A DNA stretch of 64,000 nucleotides from G963663315 sp965204925 (GTDB lineage: Bacteria > Pseudomonadota > Gammaproteobacteria > Arenicellales > Poriferihabitantaceae): the NCBI GenBank assembly GCA_965204925.1, contig OZ242021.1, positions 1,612,001-1,676,000 on the forward strand, read 5' to 3'. Within the stretch, counting starts at the first letter, position 1; each line of letters begins with the position of its first letter. The translations under genes and the position numbers were made by a program. This document shows positions 25,806-34,600 of this stretch, piece after piece. The notes beneath the pieces were generated by a model. The model did not search any database and was not told the origin of the DNA. It worked only from the letters and a program-made list of their open reading frames with translations.

Positions 25806-26558
25806 ATGAAGAGGCTGGTCACAGTATGGATGCTGGTTCTGCTGTCTCTCGTGCCAGCATTTGGCAGTGAGTCGGCCGGGGAGAGGCTTCGTATAGGGGT
25901 CGACCCCACCTATCCTCCGTTCAGTGATATCGACGATGCGGGCAGGCTGGTTGGCTTTGACATTGACATCGCTCTTGCTATGTGTGCATGGTTGGAGGTC
26001 GAATGCGTGTTCGTTCGCAAAGAGTGGGAGAAACTGATTCCGGCGTTGCGGTCCGGCGAGTTTGACGCCATCGTCTCCAGCATGTCGATCACCCGGAAAC
26101 GCCAGCAGTTGGTCGCGTTCACCGAGCGTTATTACAGCAACGAGGTTCGATTCGTTGCCCGCAAAGGTATGGACTTCGCCCCCGCCGATCTGCCGAGCCG
26201 GACTGTCGGTGTGATAAGTTCTACCGTCGCTTCAGACTGGTTGGAGGAAAACCGATTCAAGTTTGCCGGCATAAGAGGGTACACTAATCAGAAAAAACTT
26301 GTTCAGGCGCTGATCGAAGGTCGTGTGGATGCTATGTTTGGCGATGCACTCGGCTACTGGGACTGGCTCCGAAGCGCTGAAGGCGCAGGCTTCGCTTTTG
26401 CGGGTGAAGCCTACCGTCTCGACGAAGGCATTGGTATCGCCGTACGAAAGGAAAGTGATGATCTGCGCCAGCGACTGAATGGCGCGCTCCGGGCCATTCT
26501 CTCTGATGGCGCTTATGAGAAGATCAACGCTCGGTATTTTCCGTTCAGCATCTACTGA
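25806..26558 (+). CDS. Amino-acid ABC transporter periplasmic binding protein (SBP_bac_3)
   Basis: The 250-residue product has a signal peptide (MKRLVTVWMLVLLSLVPAFG) and the family 3 solute-binding pattern: LRIGVDPTYPPFSDIDDAGR, LVGFDIDIALAMC, EWEKLIPALRSGEFDAIVSS, MSITRKRQQLVAFTERYY, and a C-terminal LNGALRAILSDGAYEKINARYF. These proteins capture polar amino acids such as arginine, lysine or glutamine. No permease or ATPase gene is adjacent: the next element is an IS copy 250 bp away, so partners are elsewhere or were separated. Confidence 0.9.
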   Translation: MKRLVTVWMLVLLSLVPAFGSESAGERLRIGVDPTYPPFSDIDDAGRLVGFDIDIALAMCAWLEVECVFVRKEWEKLIPALRSGEFDAIVSSMSITRKRQQLVAFTERYYSNEVRFVARKGMDFAPADLPSRTVGVISSTVASDWLEENRFKFAGIRGYTNQKKLVQALIEGRVDAMFGDALGYWDWLRSAEGAGFAFAGEAYRLDEGIGIAVRKESDDLRQRLNGALRAILSDGAYEKINARYFPFSIY

Positions 26559-26709
26559 TACCCACACAACCCGAGAATATCTTCAGGAAAGGGTACGGAT
26601 GAGTTTTATCCGTTCTGTGACGGGGCGTTGACCGTGGCGCTATCAGCCGGGAACTGTCAAGCGCCAGAATTACTACAATACCCGGCGCCCTCATGACGGC
26701 ATTGGCTTG

Positions 26710-26723
26710 CCCCCCCCCCCCCC
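26710..26723. repeat. Run of 14 C in an intergenic stretch
   Basis: A homopolymer of 14 cytosines lies 150 bases after the amino-acid binding-protein gene and 83 bases before IS copy 1. The rest of 26559-26806 shows no gene. Such runs change length by slippage, but no reading frame crosses this one. Confidence 0.85.
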
Positions 26724-26806
26724 GTATCGAGTATTGGCAGCCATTCACACAGACCGTCTCATGGTATCATTTTAACTGAACCTGGACAAGCCGGAGATTT
26801 GTCCAA

Positions 26807-28420
26807 CAGCAATTCCCGCCAAGGACATCCCCACATGGATTCGGCGGGATTTTCGGATGCAAACGCAGGCGTTAAGGGTATGCGGACAAGGCCACCCCTC
26901 CGGCGGATTGCCGGATCGGCGGTTGGCCATGGGTTTTCCTGAAGAACCGGCCTTTCACACACTCGGTCACGGCACCGGGTCAGGATGTGTCGAAGGGCTC
27001 CAGCTCAGGCTTGCGGTGCCCGAACGCGATACCCCGGTACAGCGTCTCCCAGTCCGCAACGTGGAATCCCGAGAACAGCCCGCGCAGCCGCTCCCACAGG
27101 GACCTCAAACTGCCCGCCTTGGCGCGCGCGGCGCGGAACAGCGAGCAGCGCCGTTGCTGCACCTGATCCATGAGGAACGCCAACATCATCAGGTGGGCGA
27201 ACACCGTCGCCAGATGTTGCCGGCCGTGACCGAAATTGTGTTCAAAGCCGTAGCCTTGGTTCTTCAGGGTATTGAATGTTTCATTCTCGATGCGCCAGCG
27301 AGCACGTCCCGCCCGCATCAGTTCGTATGCGTTGGATTCCGTGACTTCCAGGTCCGTGACCCAGGAGAAATGCAGTATCCGACCGTCCGCGCGGGTCTCC
27401 TGGCATTCCAGGAAGTTCACCTCCAAATCGAAATTCGCGTCATTCAACGGCACGCCGTTCAGGAATCGGAAGCGGAAGCGGGCGCCGTCCTTCTCCATCT
27501 CCACGCTACGGGTCGCCGCCGTGACGCCCACCCAGTGGAACAGTTCCCCATGATCTCCCGGCTTCACCCCCAGCACATATCGCATATCCAGTTCCTCCAG
27601 CAGCCGGATGTGCGGGCCGTTCGAGGCCAGCGCATCTTCCACCACCAGCAACTTCAGGCGCCGATGCTCCCGCCGCGCGTCCCGCAACAGCCGCCTGGCG
27701 GCATTGCGTTCGCAATCGTTCTTGCGCGACCCGTCCGCCCGCAGGAGCGGCTCCGGGGCGAGCGGAAATACCTCCCGGTGTTGCGGGTGAACCAGCACCG
27801 CCCCCAGCATCTGGTGGTACCAGGTCGTGCTGCCATCGCGGTGATGCTTCTCGCAACAGCGCTCACAATGCACCTTCTTCGATGAGAAATACCCGGTGCC
27901 GTCTACCGACAGCAGATGGTGACCCAACCAGGTGAAACCCTCCAAACCCTTACCCCGCTGCAAAGCGGCGAACACGCTCTTGAAAACACGACGAACCGAG
28001 CGCGGGTCTACCAGATCCAGACGCTCACGCATGGCCGTATCCGATGGCGCGCGAACCACCCCGTACAGGTTTTTGAGGTTCGACCGGATACGGTCCTCGT
28101 CGCGCGCATCCTTTTCAAAGCTCAGCAGCGACGGGTACTTCAGGCTGAACATCGCCAAAGCCGACATCAGGCAGTCCGTCAGACCCAGGCCACGGCTTGC
28201 TACGGGGTCTTCGATGCGATCGAAATCCCCACGCACCAGCCGCAGGAGGCCCGGCGCGCTGAGGGTCTTGCGAAACAGGGTCTTGGGCATGGTATCCTCC
28301 GACTATGAAGAAACGGCCCTTATTCTACCGCTTTTCCATGAAAAATCTGCGAAAAGATTGTCTAATAACCCCCTGAAACCCCCGAATTTACTGGCTTCCC
28401 GGATTTAGCGGGAATTGCTG
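26807..28420 (-). mobile_element. Insertion sequence, copy 1 (1,614 bp, IS4-like/ISNCY)
   Basis: The element is bounded by 16-bp terminal inverted repeats (CAGCAATTCCCGCYAA and its complement) with one mismatch between ends. It has the same length and almost the same sequence as copy 2 at 41407-43020, in opposite orientation. It holds one transposase gene. The 9 bases outside each end (26798-26806 and 28421-28429) do not match, so no target duplication is kept, unlike copy 2. Confidence 0.9.
26980..28290 (-). CDS. Transposase of IS copy 1
   Basis: This 436-residue DDE transposase has a first aspartate in LLSVDGTGYF (D130), a second in LLVVEDALAS (D219) and a C-terminal RWRIENETFNTLKNQGYGFE segment that resembles the IS4-type R-x3-E...K signature (E335/E337). 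A four-cysteine stretch, HCERCCEKHH, follows the first aspartate. A GGAGG Shine-Dalgarno sits before the ATG. The frame is complete. It differs from copy 2 by only a few residues (K3R, V99L, G163A and the PELEP/PDLVP end). Confidence 0.93.
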   Translation of the reverse strand: MPKTLFRKTLSAPGLLRLVRGDFDRIEDPVASRGLGLTDCLMSALAMFSLKYPSLLSFEKDARDEDRIRSNLKNLYGVVRAPSDTAMRERLDLVDPRSVRRVFKSVFAALQRGKGLEGFTWLGHHLLSVDGTGYFSSKKVHCERCCEKHHRDGSTTWYHQMLGAVLVHPQHREVFPLAPEPLLRADGSRKNDCERNAARRLLRDARREHRRLKLLVVEDALASNGPHIRLLEELDMRYVLGVKPGDHGELFHWVGVTAATRSVEMEKDGARFRFRFLNGVPLNDANFDLEVNFLECQETRADGRILHFSWVTDLEVTESNAYELMRAGRARWRIENETFNTLKNQGYGFEHNFGHGRQHLATVFAHLMMLAFLMDQVQQRRCSLFRAARAKAGSLRSLWERLRGLFSGFHVADWETLYRGIAFGHRKPELEPFDTS

Positions 28421-28625
28421 ATTTCATCGGCATTTTTGGTAGAATCGAACACCAGTTATGTCGGCCTGGTCGACGCGGTGCACACAAAAAACGGAATTTT
28501 CCGGTAGCCGCTAAATAGCCTGATTTGGCGGGCTGTTTGTTGTATTATCGCGCCCCTTGCAAACAGCCGGATCCGGTTGTCGGCGAAACGGTTTTCTTTA
28601 GCTCAAATTCAAATCATCCATAGCC

Positions 28626-30713
28626 ATGAAAGACTTGACGAAGTACAGAAACATCGGCATTTTTGCACATGTCGATGCGGGGAAAACAACCACCACGGAA
28701 CGGATTTTAAGTCTGACAGGCAAGATTCATAAAATCGGCGAAGTGCATGATGGTGAAGCGACAACGGATTTCATGGATCAGGAGCGCGAGCGCGGAATTA
28801 CGATCCAGTCGGCGGCAACGAGCGCATTCTGGAATGACCATCGCCTGAATATTATTGACACTCCGGGCCATGTCGATTTCACGATCGAGGTGTATCGCTC
28901 GCTGAAAGTGCTCGACGGCGGTGTCGGCGTATTCTGCGGCTCCGGAGGGGTTGAGCCGCAATCGGAAACGAACTGGCGATATGCCAACGATTCCGGGGTT
29001 GCGCGGATTATTTTCGTAAACAAACTGGATCGTATCGGCTCTGACTTCTATCGTGTGGTTGACCAGATCGAGAACATTCTGGGCGCAAAACCCCTGGTTT
29101 TGACTTTGCCCATCGGCATTGAAGATGAATTCAGAGGCGTGGTCGATCTGTTGACCCGCAAGGCCTGGGTCTGGGATGGCTCGGGTGACCCGCAGAATTA
29201 TCGAATTACGGAGCCTCCCGCCGATATGATGGACAGGATTGAACAATATCGCGAGCAGTTGATCGAGAACGCGCTGGAACACGACGACGCTGCGATGGAA
29301 AAATACCTGGACGGTGAGGAGCCGGATACGGATACTATCAAGGCGTGTATCCGAAAAGGCACGATTGAACTCGACTTCTTCCCGACTCTTTGCGGTTCTG
29401 CCTTCAAGAACAAGGGAATCCAGCCGGTATTGAATGCGATCGTTGATTATCTGCCGAATCCGGTTGAGGTCAAGCCGCAACCGGAGGTCGATATTGAAGG
29501 AGCTGAAACCGGAAATTATGCCATTGTCGATCCGGACAGACCGTTGCGCGCCCTGGCATTCAAGATCATGGATGATCGTTATGGGGCGCTTACGTTCCTG
29601 CGTATCTACTCGGGCAAGATCGCCAAGGGCGCCACCGTGCTGAATACAGCTACCGGCAAGACAGAGCGTATCGGACGGATTGTGGAGATGCACGCCGATT
29701 CCAGGAAGGACCTGACCTCTGCACAGGCTGGCGATATCGTCGCGGCGCTGAGCATGAAAAGTGTCAAAACCGGCCATACCCTGTGTGACCCGGATAATCC
29801 TGCCACGCTGGAGCCGATGGTATTTCCCGACCCCGTCATTTTCATGTCGGTCGCGCCCAAAAACAAGGGAGCATCGGAAAAGATGGGTGTCGCTCTCGGC
29901 AAGATGGTATCGGAGGACCCGTCTTTTCATGTCAGCACGGACGCAGATAGCGGGGAAACCATTTTACAGGGAATGGGTGAACTGCATCTTGATATCAAGG
30001 TGGATCTGTTAAAGCGCACTCATGGGGTCGAGGTGGAGGTGGGCAAGCCCCAGGTAGCTTACCGCGAGACGATTACGCAAAGCGTATCAGATACCTATAT
30101 CCACAAGAAGCAGACGGGCGGGGCAGGGCAATTCGGTAAAATCGACTACACGATCGAACCGGCTGAAGCGGGTTCCGGCTACCAGTTCGAATCGAAGGTG
30201 ACCGGCGGCAATATTCCGCGTGAATTCTGGCCGGCGATAGACAAGGGTTTCAGGGAGTGCATGCAGACCGGGATACTGGCCGGGTACCCCTGTATTGATG
30301 TCAGGGTGACGTTGCTGGACGGCGCCTATCACGCGGTGGATTCCTCCGCCGTGGCGTTCGAGCTGGCGGCCAGGGCCGCTTACCGGCAGTCCATGGGCAA
30401 GGCCGGTCCGCAGCTGCTTGAGCCGATTATGAAAGTGGATGTGTTCACGCCCGAGGCCAATGTCGGAGATGTGATCGGCGATCTGAACCGCCGACGCGGC
30501 ATGATCCGCTCCCAGGATGCCGGAGTTGTTGGCGTGCGTATCCGCGGTGATGTGCCGCTTTCCGACATGTTTGGCTATATCGGCGACCTGCGCACGCTGA
30601 CTTCGGGGCGAGGCCAGTTCTCGATGGAATTTTCCCACTACATGCCGTGTCCGAAAAACGTAGCTGAAGGCGTAATCAAGGAAGCCCTGGAGAGAAACGC
30701 AGCCAGGTCCTGA
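28626..30713 (+). CDS. fusA: Elongation factor G, FusA2-type
   Basis: This is a translational GTPase for ribosome translocation or recycling. The 695 residues carry G1 AHVDAGKTTTTER, the switch region ERERGITIQSAATS, G3 DTPGHVDF, G4 NKLD and domain IV with the KQTGGAGQFG loop. The opening MKDLTKYRNIGIFAHVDAGK, the GVFCGSGGVEPQSETNWRYA stretch and solitary position (no rpsL, rpsG or tuf nearby) fit the second EF-G of some gammaproteobacteria, not the str-operon gene. IS copy 1 ends 205 bases upstream, so the gene keeps its own leader. No clear promoter could be fixed there. Confidence 0.93.
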   Translation: MKDLTKYRNIGIFAHVDAGKTTTTERILSLTGKIHKIGEVHDGEATTDFMDQERERGITIQSAATSAFWNDHRLNIIDTPGHVDFTIEVYRSLKVLDGGVGVFCGSGGVEPQSETNWRYANDSGVARIIFVNKLDRIGSDFYRVVDQIENILGAKPLVLTLPIGIEDEFRGVVDLLTRKAWVWDGSGDPQNYRITEPPADMMDRIEQYREQLIENALEHDDAAMEKYLDGEEPDTDTIKACIRKGTIELDFFPTLCGSAFKNKGIQPVLNAIVDYLPNPVEVKPQPEVDIEGAETGNYAIVDPDRPLRALAFKIMDDRYGALTFLRIYSGKIAKGATVLNTATGKTERIGRIVEMHADSRKDLTSAQAGDIVAALSMKSVKTGHTLCDPDNPATLEPMVFPDPVIFMSVAPKNKGASEKMGVALGKMVSEDPSFHVSTDADSGETILQGMGELHLDIKVDLLKRTHGVEVEVGKPQVAYRETITQSVSDTYIHKKQTGGAGQFGKIDYTIEPAEAGSGYQFESKVTGGNIPREFWPAIDKGFRECMQTGILAGYPCIDVRVTLLDGAYHAVDSSAVAFELAARAAYRQSMGKAGPQLLEPIMKVDVFTPEANVGDVIGDLNRRRGMIRSQDAGVVGVRIRGDVPLSDMFGYIGDLRTLTSGRGQFSMEFSHYMPCPKNVAEGVIKEALERNAARS

Positions 30714-30764
30714 AGGCGGTTATCCGAAATTATCTATCCGCAGAGACTTGGGGGTTTTCTGCAT

Positions 30765-30815
30765 ACGCAATGAGCGGTTAATCGCGAATTCGTGCTCTGC
30801 CTGTTTCGTGTTCAT
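30765..30815 (-). pseudogene. Remnant of the small coiled-coil/membrane gene
   Basis: From a minus-strand ATG at 30815 the frame reads MNTKQAEHEFAINRSLR, matching RMNTKQAEYQTDIARL and RMNTRQAEQESAIDRL of the paralogues at 16.9-20.2 kb. Nothing of the membrane span remains. It lies just downstream of AAA-nuclease copy C, repeating the association seen in the main locus. Confidence 0.5.
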
Positions 30816-30842
30816 ACGCCACTCTGGTCATGAGTGGCCGGT

Positions 30843-32411
30843 TCACCCTGCCCGCATCATCGCCAGATTACGCTTGTCGCGGTCGAATACCAGGGCAAGC
30901 AGATGAACTGTCTTGCTGCCCGTGCGGTACTTGCCCGCATAATCCTTATCCCGCATCTGCACAGGCGCCTCCTCCAGCCTCGCCTGTACTTGCGCTTCCC
31001 GCGCTACCTTCAATTCCAGCACAAATACCTGACCACCACGCGCCAGGACCATGTCAGAACGACCCCGACTCGTGGAATCCTCAACCCGAATATCCATACC
31101 CAGTATCACAAAACACGAATACAGCAGGGACGCATAATACCCCTCGCCATATTCTCCCGCTTCACGAGCGACCCATTGATACGGAATACCGGCGAAGAAC
31201 GCCTGCAATTCCCGTTCAAATCCCGCAAAGTCGTTGCCGTCCAGCAAGGCAAGCAACGCCCTGCCGTACTCCGATACCCGCACTACATCCCCGGTAACCG
31301 CCTCCAGCAATTGCCGGTTCAGACTCAATCTCACTTCATGATTGGGATAGTCCAGTGTGTAGAAAATACCCTCGGGACGATCTTCCTCATCCACAAGGGT
31401 CAGATAACCGCACTGGAATAACAGGGCGTTCAGATTGACCCGCTCAACCTCAAATGTGGACAGGTCGCTGTCGTACATATGCAGGTTCTCCAAATCCAGC
31501 GTATTGACCGCCCCGCTTGCCATGCGCTCGTACAAAAAGGACGGCGTGCCGGTCTCATACCACCAGGGTTTGAACTTGCGGTTCCTGAAATACAGCAGGA
31601 TGTCGAACGGGTTGTAAACCTTCTCGTTGCCCAGCCAGTGGTAGCCGTTGTACCAGCGCCGGATTTCCTGCCGGTCGGATTCGGACACCCCCGCCAGTTC
31701 CGCGGCAAACACCGTTTCAAGGTCTTTCTCGGTATAACCGCACAGGGTGGCGTATTCAGGGTCCAGGCTGAGGTCGTAGAGGTTATTGAGTACCGAGAAC
31801 AGGCTGACCTTCGAGTACATGCTGATGCCGGTGATGAATACGAAACGAATGTAGCGGGCGCAACCCTTGATCATGCCGTAGAAGCCGCGCAGATAATCGC
31901 GGTTCTCACGCGCCAGTTCCTTGTTCTCCAGTACGTCCAGTATCGGCTTGTCGTATTCATCGACCAGAACCGCCACCTGCTAGCCGGTCTTGCGTTCAAG
32001 ACGTTGTATGACATTGCGAAGACGTCTCGGACCGCTATCGGATTTCACGGCAGGTTCAAGCCCGTATTGGTATTCGATACTCTCAAGTTGTTCAATGATG
32101 TCCTTTTCAAGTTCGCCTGGTTCACTGTAATTCCCGCCAAAACTCAACCGTACTACCGGGTATCGGACGCTCCAGTCCCAGCGCTCGTGGATATGAAGTC
32201 CCCGGAACAGTTCCTCGTGCCCCTCGAAAAGCTCCTTCAACGTGGAGATCAACAGGCTCTTGCCGAAGCGTCTCGGGCGGGACAGAAACCAGTATCGACT
32301 TCCGCTTTTGGTCAAACTCCAGATATGGAGGGTCTTGTCCACATAGTAGCAGCCGGATGTGCGAATGTTGCGGAAGGAGGCGTCCCCGATCGGCAGTTCG
32401 AGTTTTTTCAT
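30843..32411 (-). pseudogene. AAA-ATPase-like / PD-(D/E)XK nuclease protein, copy C, with nonsense codon
   Basis: The gene encodes the same family as copies A and B: MKKLELPIGDASFRNIRTSG, the P-loop variant SRPRRFGKSLL, Walker B VAVLVDEYDKP, and the nuclease core GRSDMVLARGGQVFVLELKV (D, E-L-K). A TAG codon at 31980-31982 interrupts it between RKTG and QVAVLVDEY, where A and B read TGQQV and TGKQV. No other damage is visible, so a single base change (AAG or CAG to TAG) explains it. It is the most divergent copy. The C-terminal 377 residues could be made from an internal start, but without the P-loop. Confidence 0.85.
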
Positions 32412-32667
32412 GGTCGTTGTTCAGCGAAGGAAACGCACTTGAGGATACCACAAACCGGATACCGGTTTTCGCGAGAGAATTGTCCATCTTCTGTCAAACC
32501 AGGAAATACCTTCCTGGGTCTTGAGGGTCTCCAAATCGTTGCCCTGAAGCCCATTTTCCTCTGGAAATACCACTCGTTTCCGGGCTCATGTTCCACTGGG
32601 CGGTTCTACAGATTGAAAAACAAACGCTTATCGGTCAATATAGGATTTTCTGGCGGACGCTATAGCT

Positions 32668-33345
32668 ATGAGTCAGCACGCGTTTCAAGGGTTGTCACAT
32701 GATTTGCTTGATAAGAAGCAGGGGCGGCTCAAGGATAATTTCCCTGAATCTTTCGGCCTGCGTGTACATCGGGCAATCAGCTGGATTGGGCGAGCCGAGC
32801 GCGAAACTGATGATGACGATGCACGCTTCATATTCCTCTGGATTGGTTTCAATGCTGCCTATGCGGATGAGGATGACTTTCAATCCCCATCCTATAAGGA
32901 ACGAAAAGCATTCGGGGGATTCTTCCGGAAGATAGAGGCGCTTGATGCCAACCGACGGGTATATGACGCGGTCTGGAGCCATTTTTCAGGGCCAATCCGT
33001 ATGCTTTTGCAGAATAAATATGTCTTCGCCCCGTTCTGGGACCATCAAAACGGTATTTCGGGTTGTGAAGATTGGGAGAGGAAACTCGCATATGCGAAAA
33101 GAGACTGCAACAGAGCCTTGGAGGAACAGCGGGCCGCGAGGGTTCTGCGCTTGCTCTTTGACAGGCTCTATGTACTGCGTAACCAGATCATGCACGGCGG
33201 GGCTACCTGGGACAGCAGCGTCAATCGTGATCAGGTGCGCGATAGTACCCGTATCCTCGAATTCCTTGTTCCCGAATTCATTGACATCATGATGGACAAT
33301 CCGGAAGAACATTGGGGGCGTCCCTTCTATCCGGTAAGAGACTGA
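32668..33345 (+). CDS. HEPN-domain protein
   Basis: The 225-residue, mostly helical, soluble protein has the HEPN ribonuclease-type motif R-x4-H in VLRNQIMHGGATWDSSVNRD (R171, H176), the hallmark of many RNase toxins and defence nucleases. Upstream helices include RFIFLWIGFNAAYADEDDF, common to Apea-like and related HEPN proteins. No partner antitoxin such as a MNT nucleotidyltransferase is adjacent. The Shine-Dalgarno is weak. A standalone role in RNA cleavage or stress is inference; some HEPN proteins are inactive or structural. Confidence 0.65.
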   Translation: MSQHAFQGLSHDLLDKKQGRLKDNFPESFGLRVHRAISWIGRAERETDDDDARFIFLWIGFNAAYADEDDFQSPSYKERKAFGGFFRKIEALDANRRVYDAVWSHFSGPIRMLLQNKYVFAPFWDHQNGISGCEDWERKLAYAKRDCNRALEEQRAARVLRLLFDRLYVLRNQIMHGGATWDSSVNRDQVRDSTRILEFLVPEFIDIMMDNPEEHWGRPFYPVRD

Positions 33346-33434
33346 GATCCTTGCACGTTATCTGGCAAGCGTTCCCGTTGAAGTAGAACGCCAGGTGTTA
33401 GTGATGGTGAGTCACCTTGCGGATGTGTTACAGT

Positions 33435-34397
33435 TCATTGTTTCCTGGCGCCGAACGCGCCGACAATCCCGGAACTTTCGAATACGCCCGCAGCTTCCGC
33501 GTGGCCCGGACCATAGAAGCCCCCCTGAAGACGCTGACCGGAGACCCCGGAACTGAAAATGCCTGTACTGGTGGCCGAAACGTCATCAAACCGGATCGTG
33601 GGTATGGAATAATCCGTTTTCCGTTCAAGGTTCTTGATGTCTTCGAATACGGCATCAATCGTGCCACCATCCGGGTCAAAGGTCAGCATCGCGTCTCCCT
33701 GAAGAAAATGATTTTTGTCAGTTCCTGTCTGTGGCGTACCAACCATGAGTCCACGCCATGTTATCCTCGCGTTCGGCATCGAACCGGTCAGATTGCCCGC
33801 AGCCAGACCGCGGCGAAACGTGGAGAACAAGATAAAATCCTGATCATCAAAACTCTCGGAGAACCTGCCGGTTCCAACGGTGAACGCGCTGTGATTCAGC
33901 CAGCCCCCGTAACTGCGGTACTCATATCCGCGAACCACCTTGCTGGAATACATCGTGGTGATGCCATGCTTTGTGAGCACGGGATCATCCCCATCGGGAG
34001 GCGGATATCTTCCATCTATGGCGAATGTTCTTGATACGTCCGTGTTCGCATTGCTGATCGTACAGTTCCAGCCGGAGCACGAAGATTGCCACATCACGGG
34101 GTCCTCGTCACCGGGAGGAAAGCCCTCGCCGTAGACGGAAGAGACGAAAAGGCTGTTGAATCGCGCCCTCATCGCCGGCGTTCTTTTGCGTTGGTCCCAG
34201 GCCGCCTCCTGCGGTTCTTTCGCGCCCGTCAATGCAACGATATCCGACTGGCTCTTGTCCTTTTTCTCCAGCTTTTGTTTCTGCACTGCGTCAACCGCGT
34301 CTTCCAGAATGTCACCGGCGCTGCAGGCAGTAAGCGACAAAACCGCAATCGCAGTGAATACGAAGACATACTTCTGATAATTTTCCCGAATGTTCAT
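33435..34397 (-). CDS. TbpB-like surface lipoprotein, candidate Slam client
   Basis: The 320-residue product has a lipoprotein signal peptide with lipobox LTAC (22-25, lipidated Cys25), a short charged linker, and a long beta-rich domain. The C-terminal part shows paired strands (ITWRGLMVG, GDAMLTFDPDGGTIDAVFED) and the closing GGFYGPGHAEAAGVFESS, characteristic of the small barrel of transferrin-binding-protein-B-like lipoproteins, where GxFxGPxAxExxG is typical. Such proteins are often moved to the surface by Slam; a Slam homologue is at 6364-7701. It is divergent from the LpxR-like gene. The ligand is unknown. Confidence 0.7.
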   Translation of the reverse strand: MNIRENYQKYVFVFTAIAVLSLTACSAGDILEDAVDAVQKQKLEKKDKSQSDIVALTGAKEPQEAAWDQRKRTPAMRARFNSLFVSSVYGEGFPPGDEDPVMWQSSCSGWNCTISNANTDVSRTFAIDGRYPPPDGDDPVLTKHGITTMYSSKVVRGYEYRSYGGWLNHSAFTVGTGRFSESFDDQDFILFSTFRRGLAAGNLTGSMPNARITWRGLMVGTPQTGTDKNHFLQGDAMLTFDPDGGTIDAVFEDIKNLERKTDYSIPTIRFDDVSATSTGIFSSGVSGQRLQGGFYGPGHAEAAGVFESSGIVGAFGARKQ

Positions 34398-34600
34398 TGC
34401 TGATTCTGTCGTTGCGCTGCATTTCCGCCGGCCCTGCCCGGCGATTTGAAGAACTTATACCCGCTTCATTCGCTCCGCGCAAGACCAGAAGGGGACATTT
34501 CAACTTTTGTTTGACATCAGCGTGGCGCGAAGTTGTAAACGACTGCGCTAACCGGGTAGACTCCGTCATCATGGTGGATACAGGCTTCAAGAAGGGTGTG

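Noticed and set aside
26857..27885. A 342-codon plus-strand frame across IS copy 1.
   Set aside because: It is the antisense of the transposase; the same shadow occurs opposite copy 2.
28500..28560. A promoter for fusA with TATTAT at 28543.
   Set aside because: No acceptable -35 element was found at 16-18 bases spacing.
28707..29930. A 407-codon minus-strand frame inside fusA.
   Set aside because: It is a shadow of the EF-G codons on the opposite strand.
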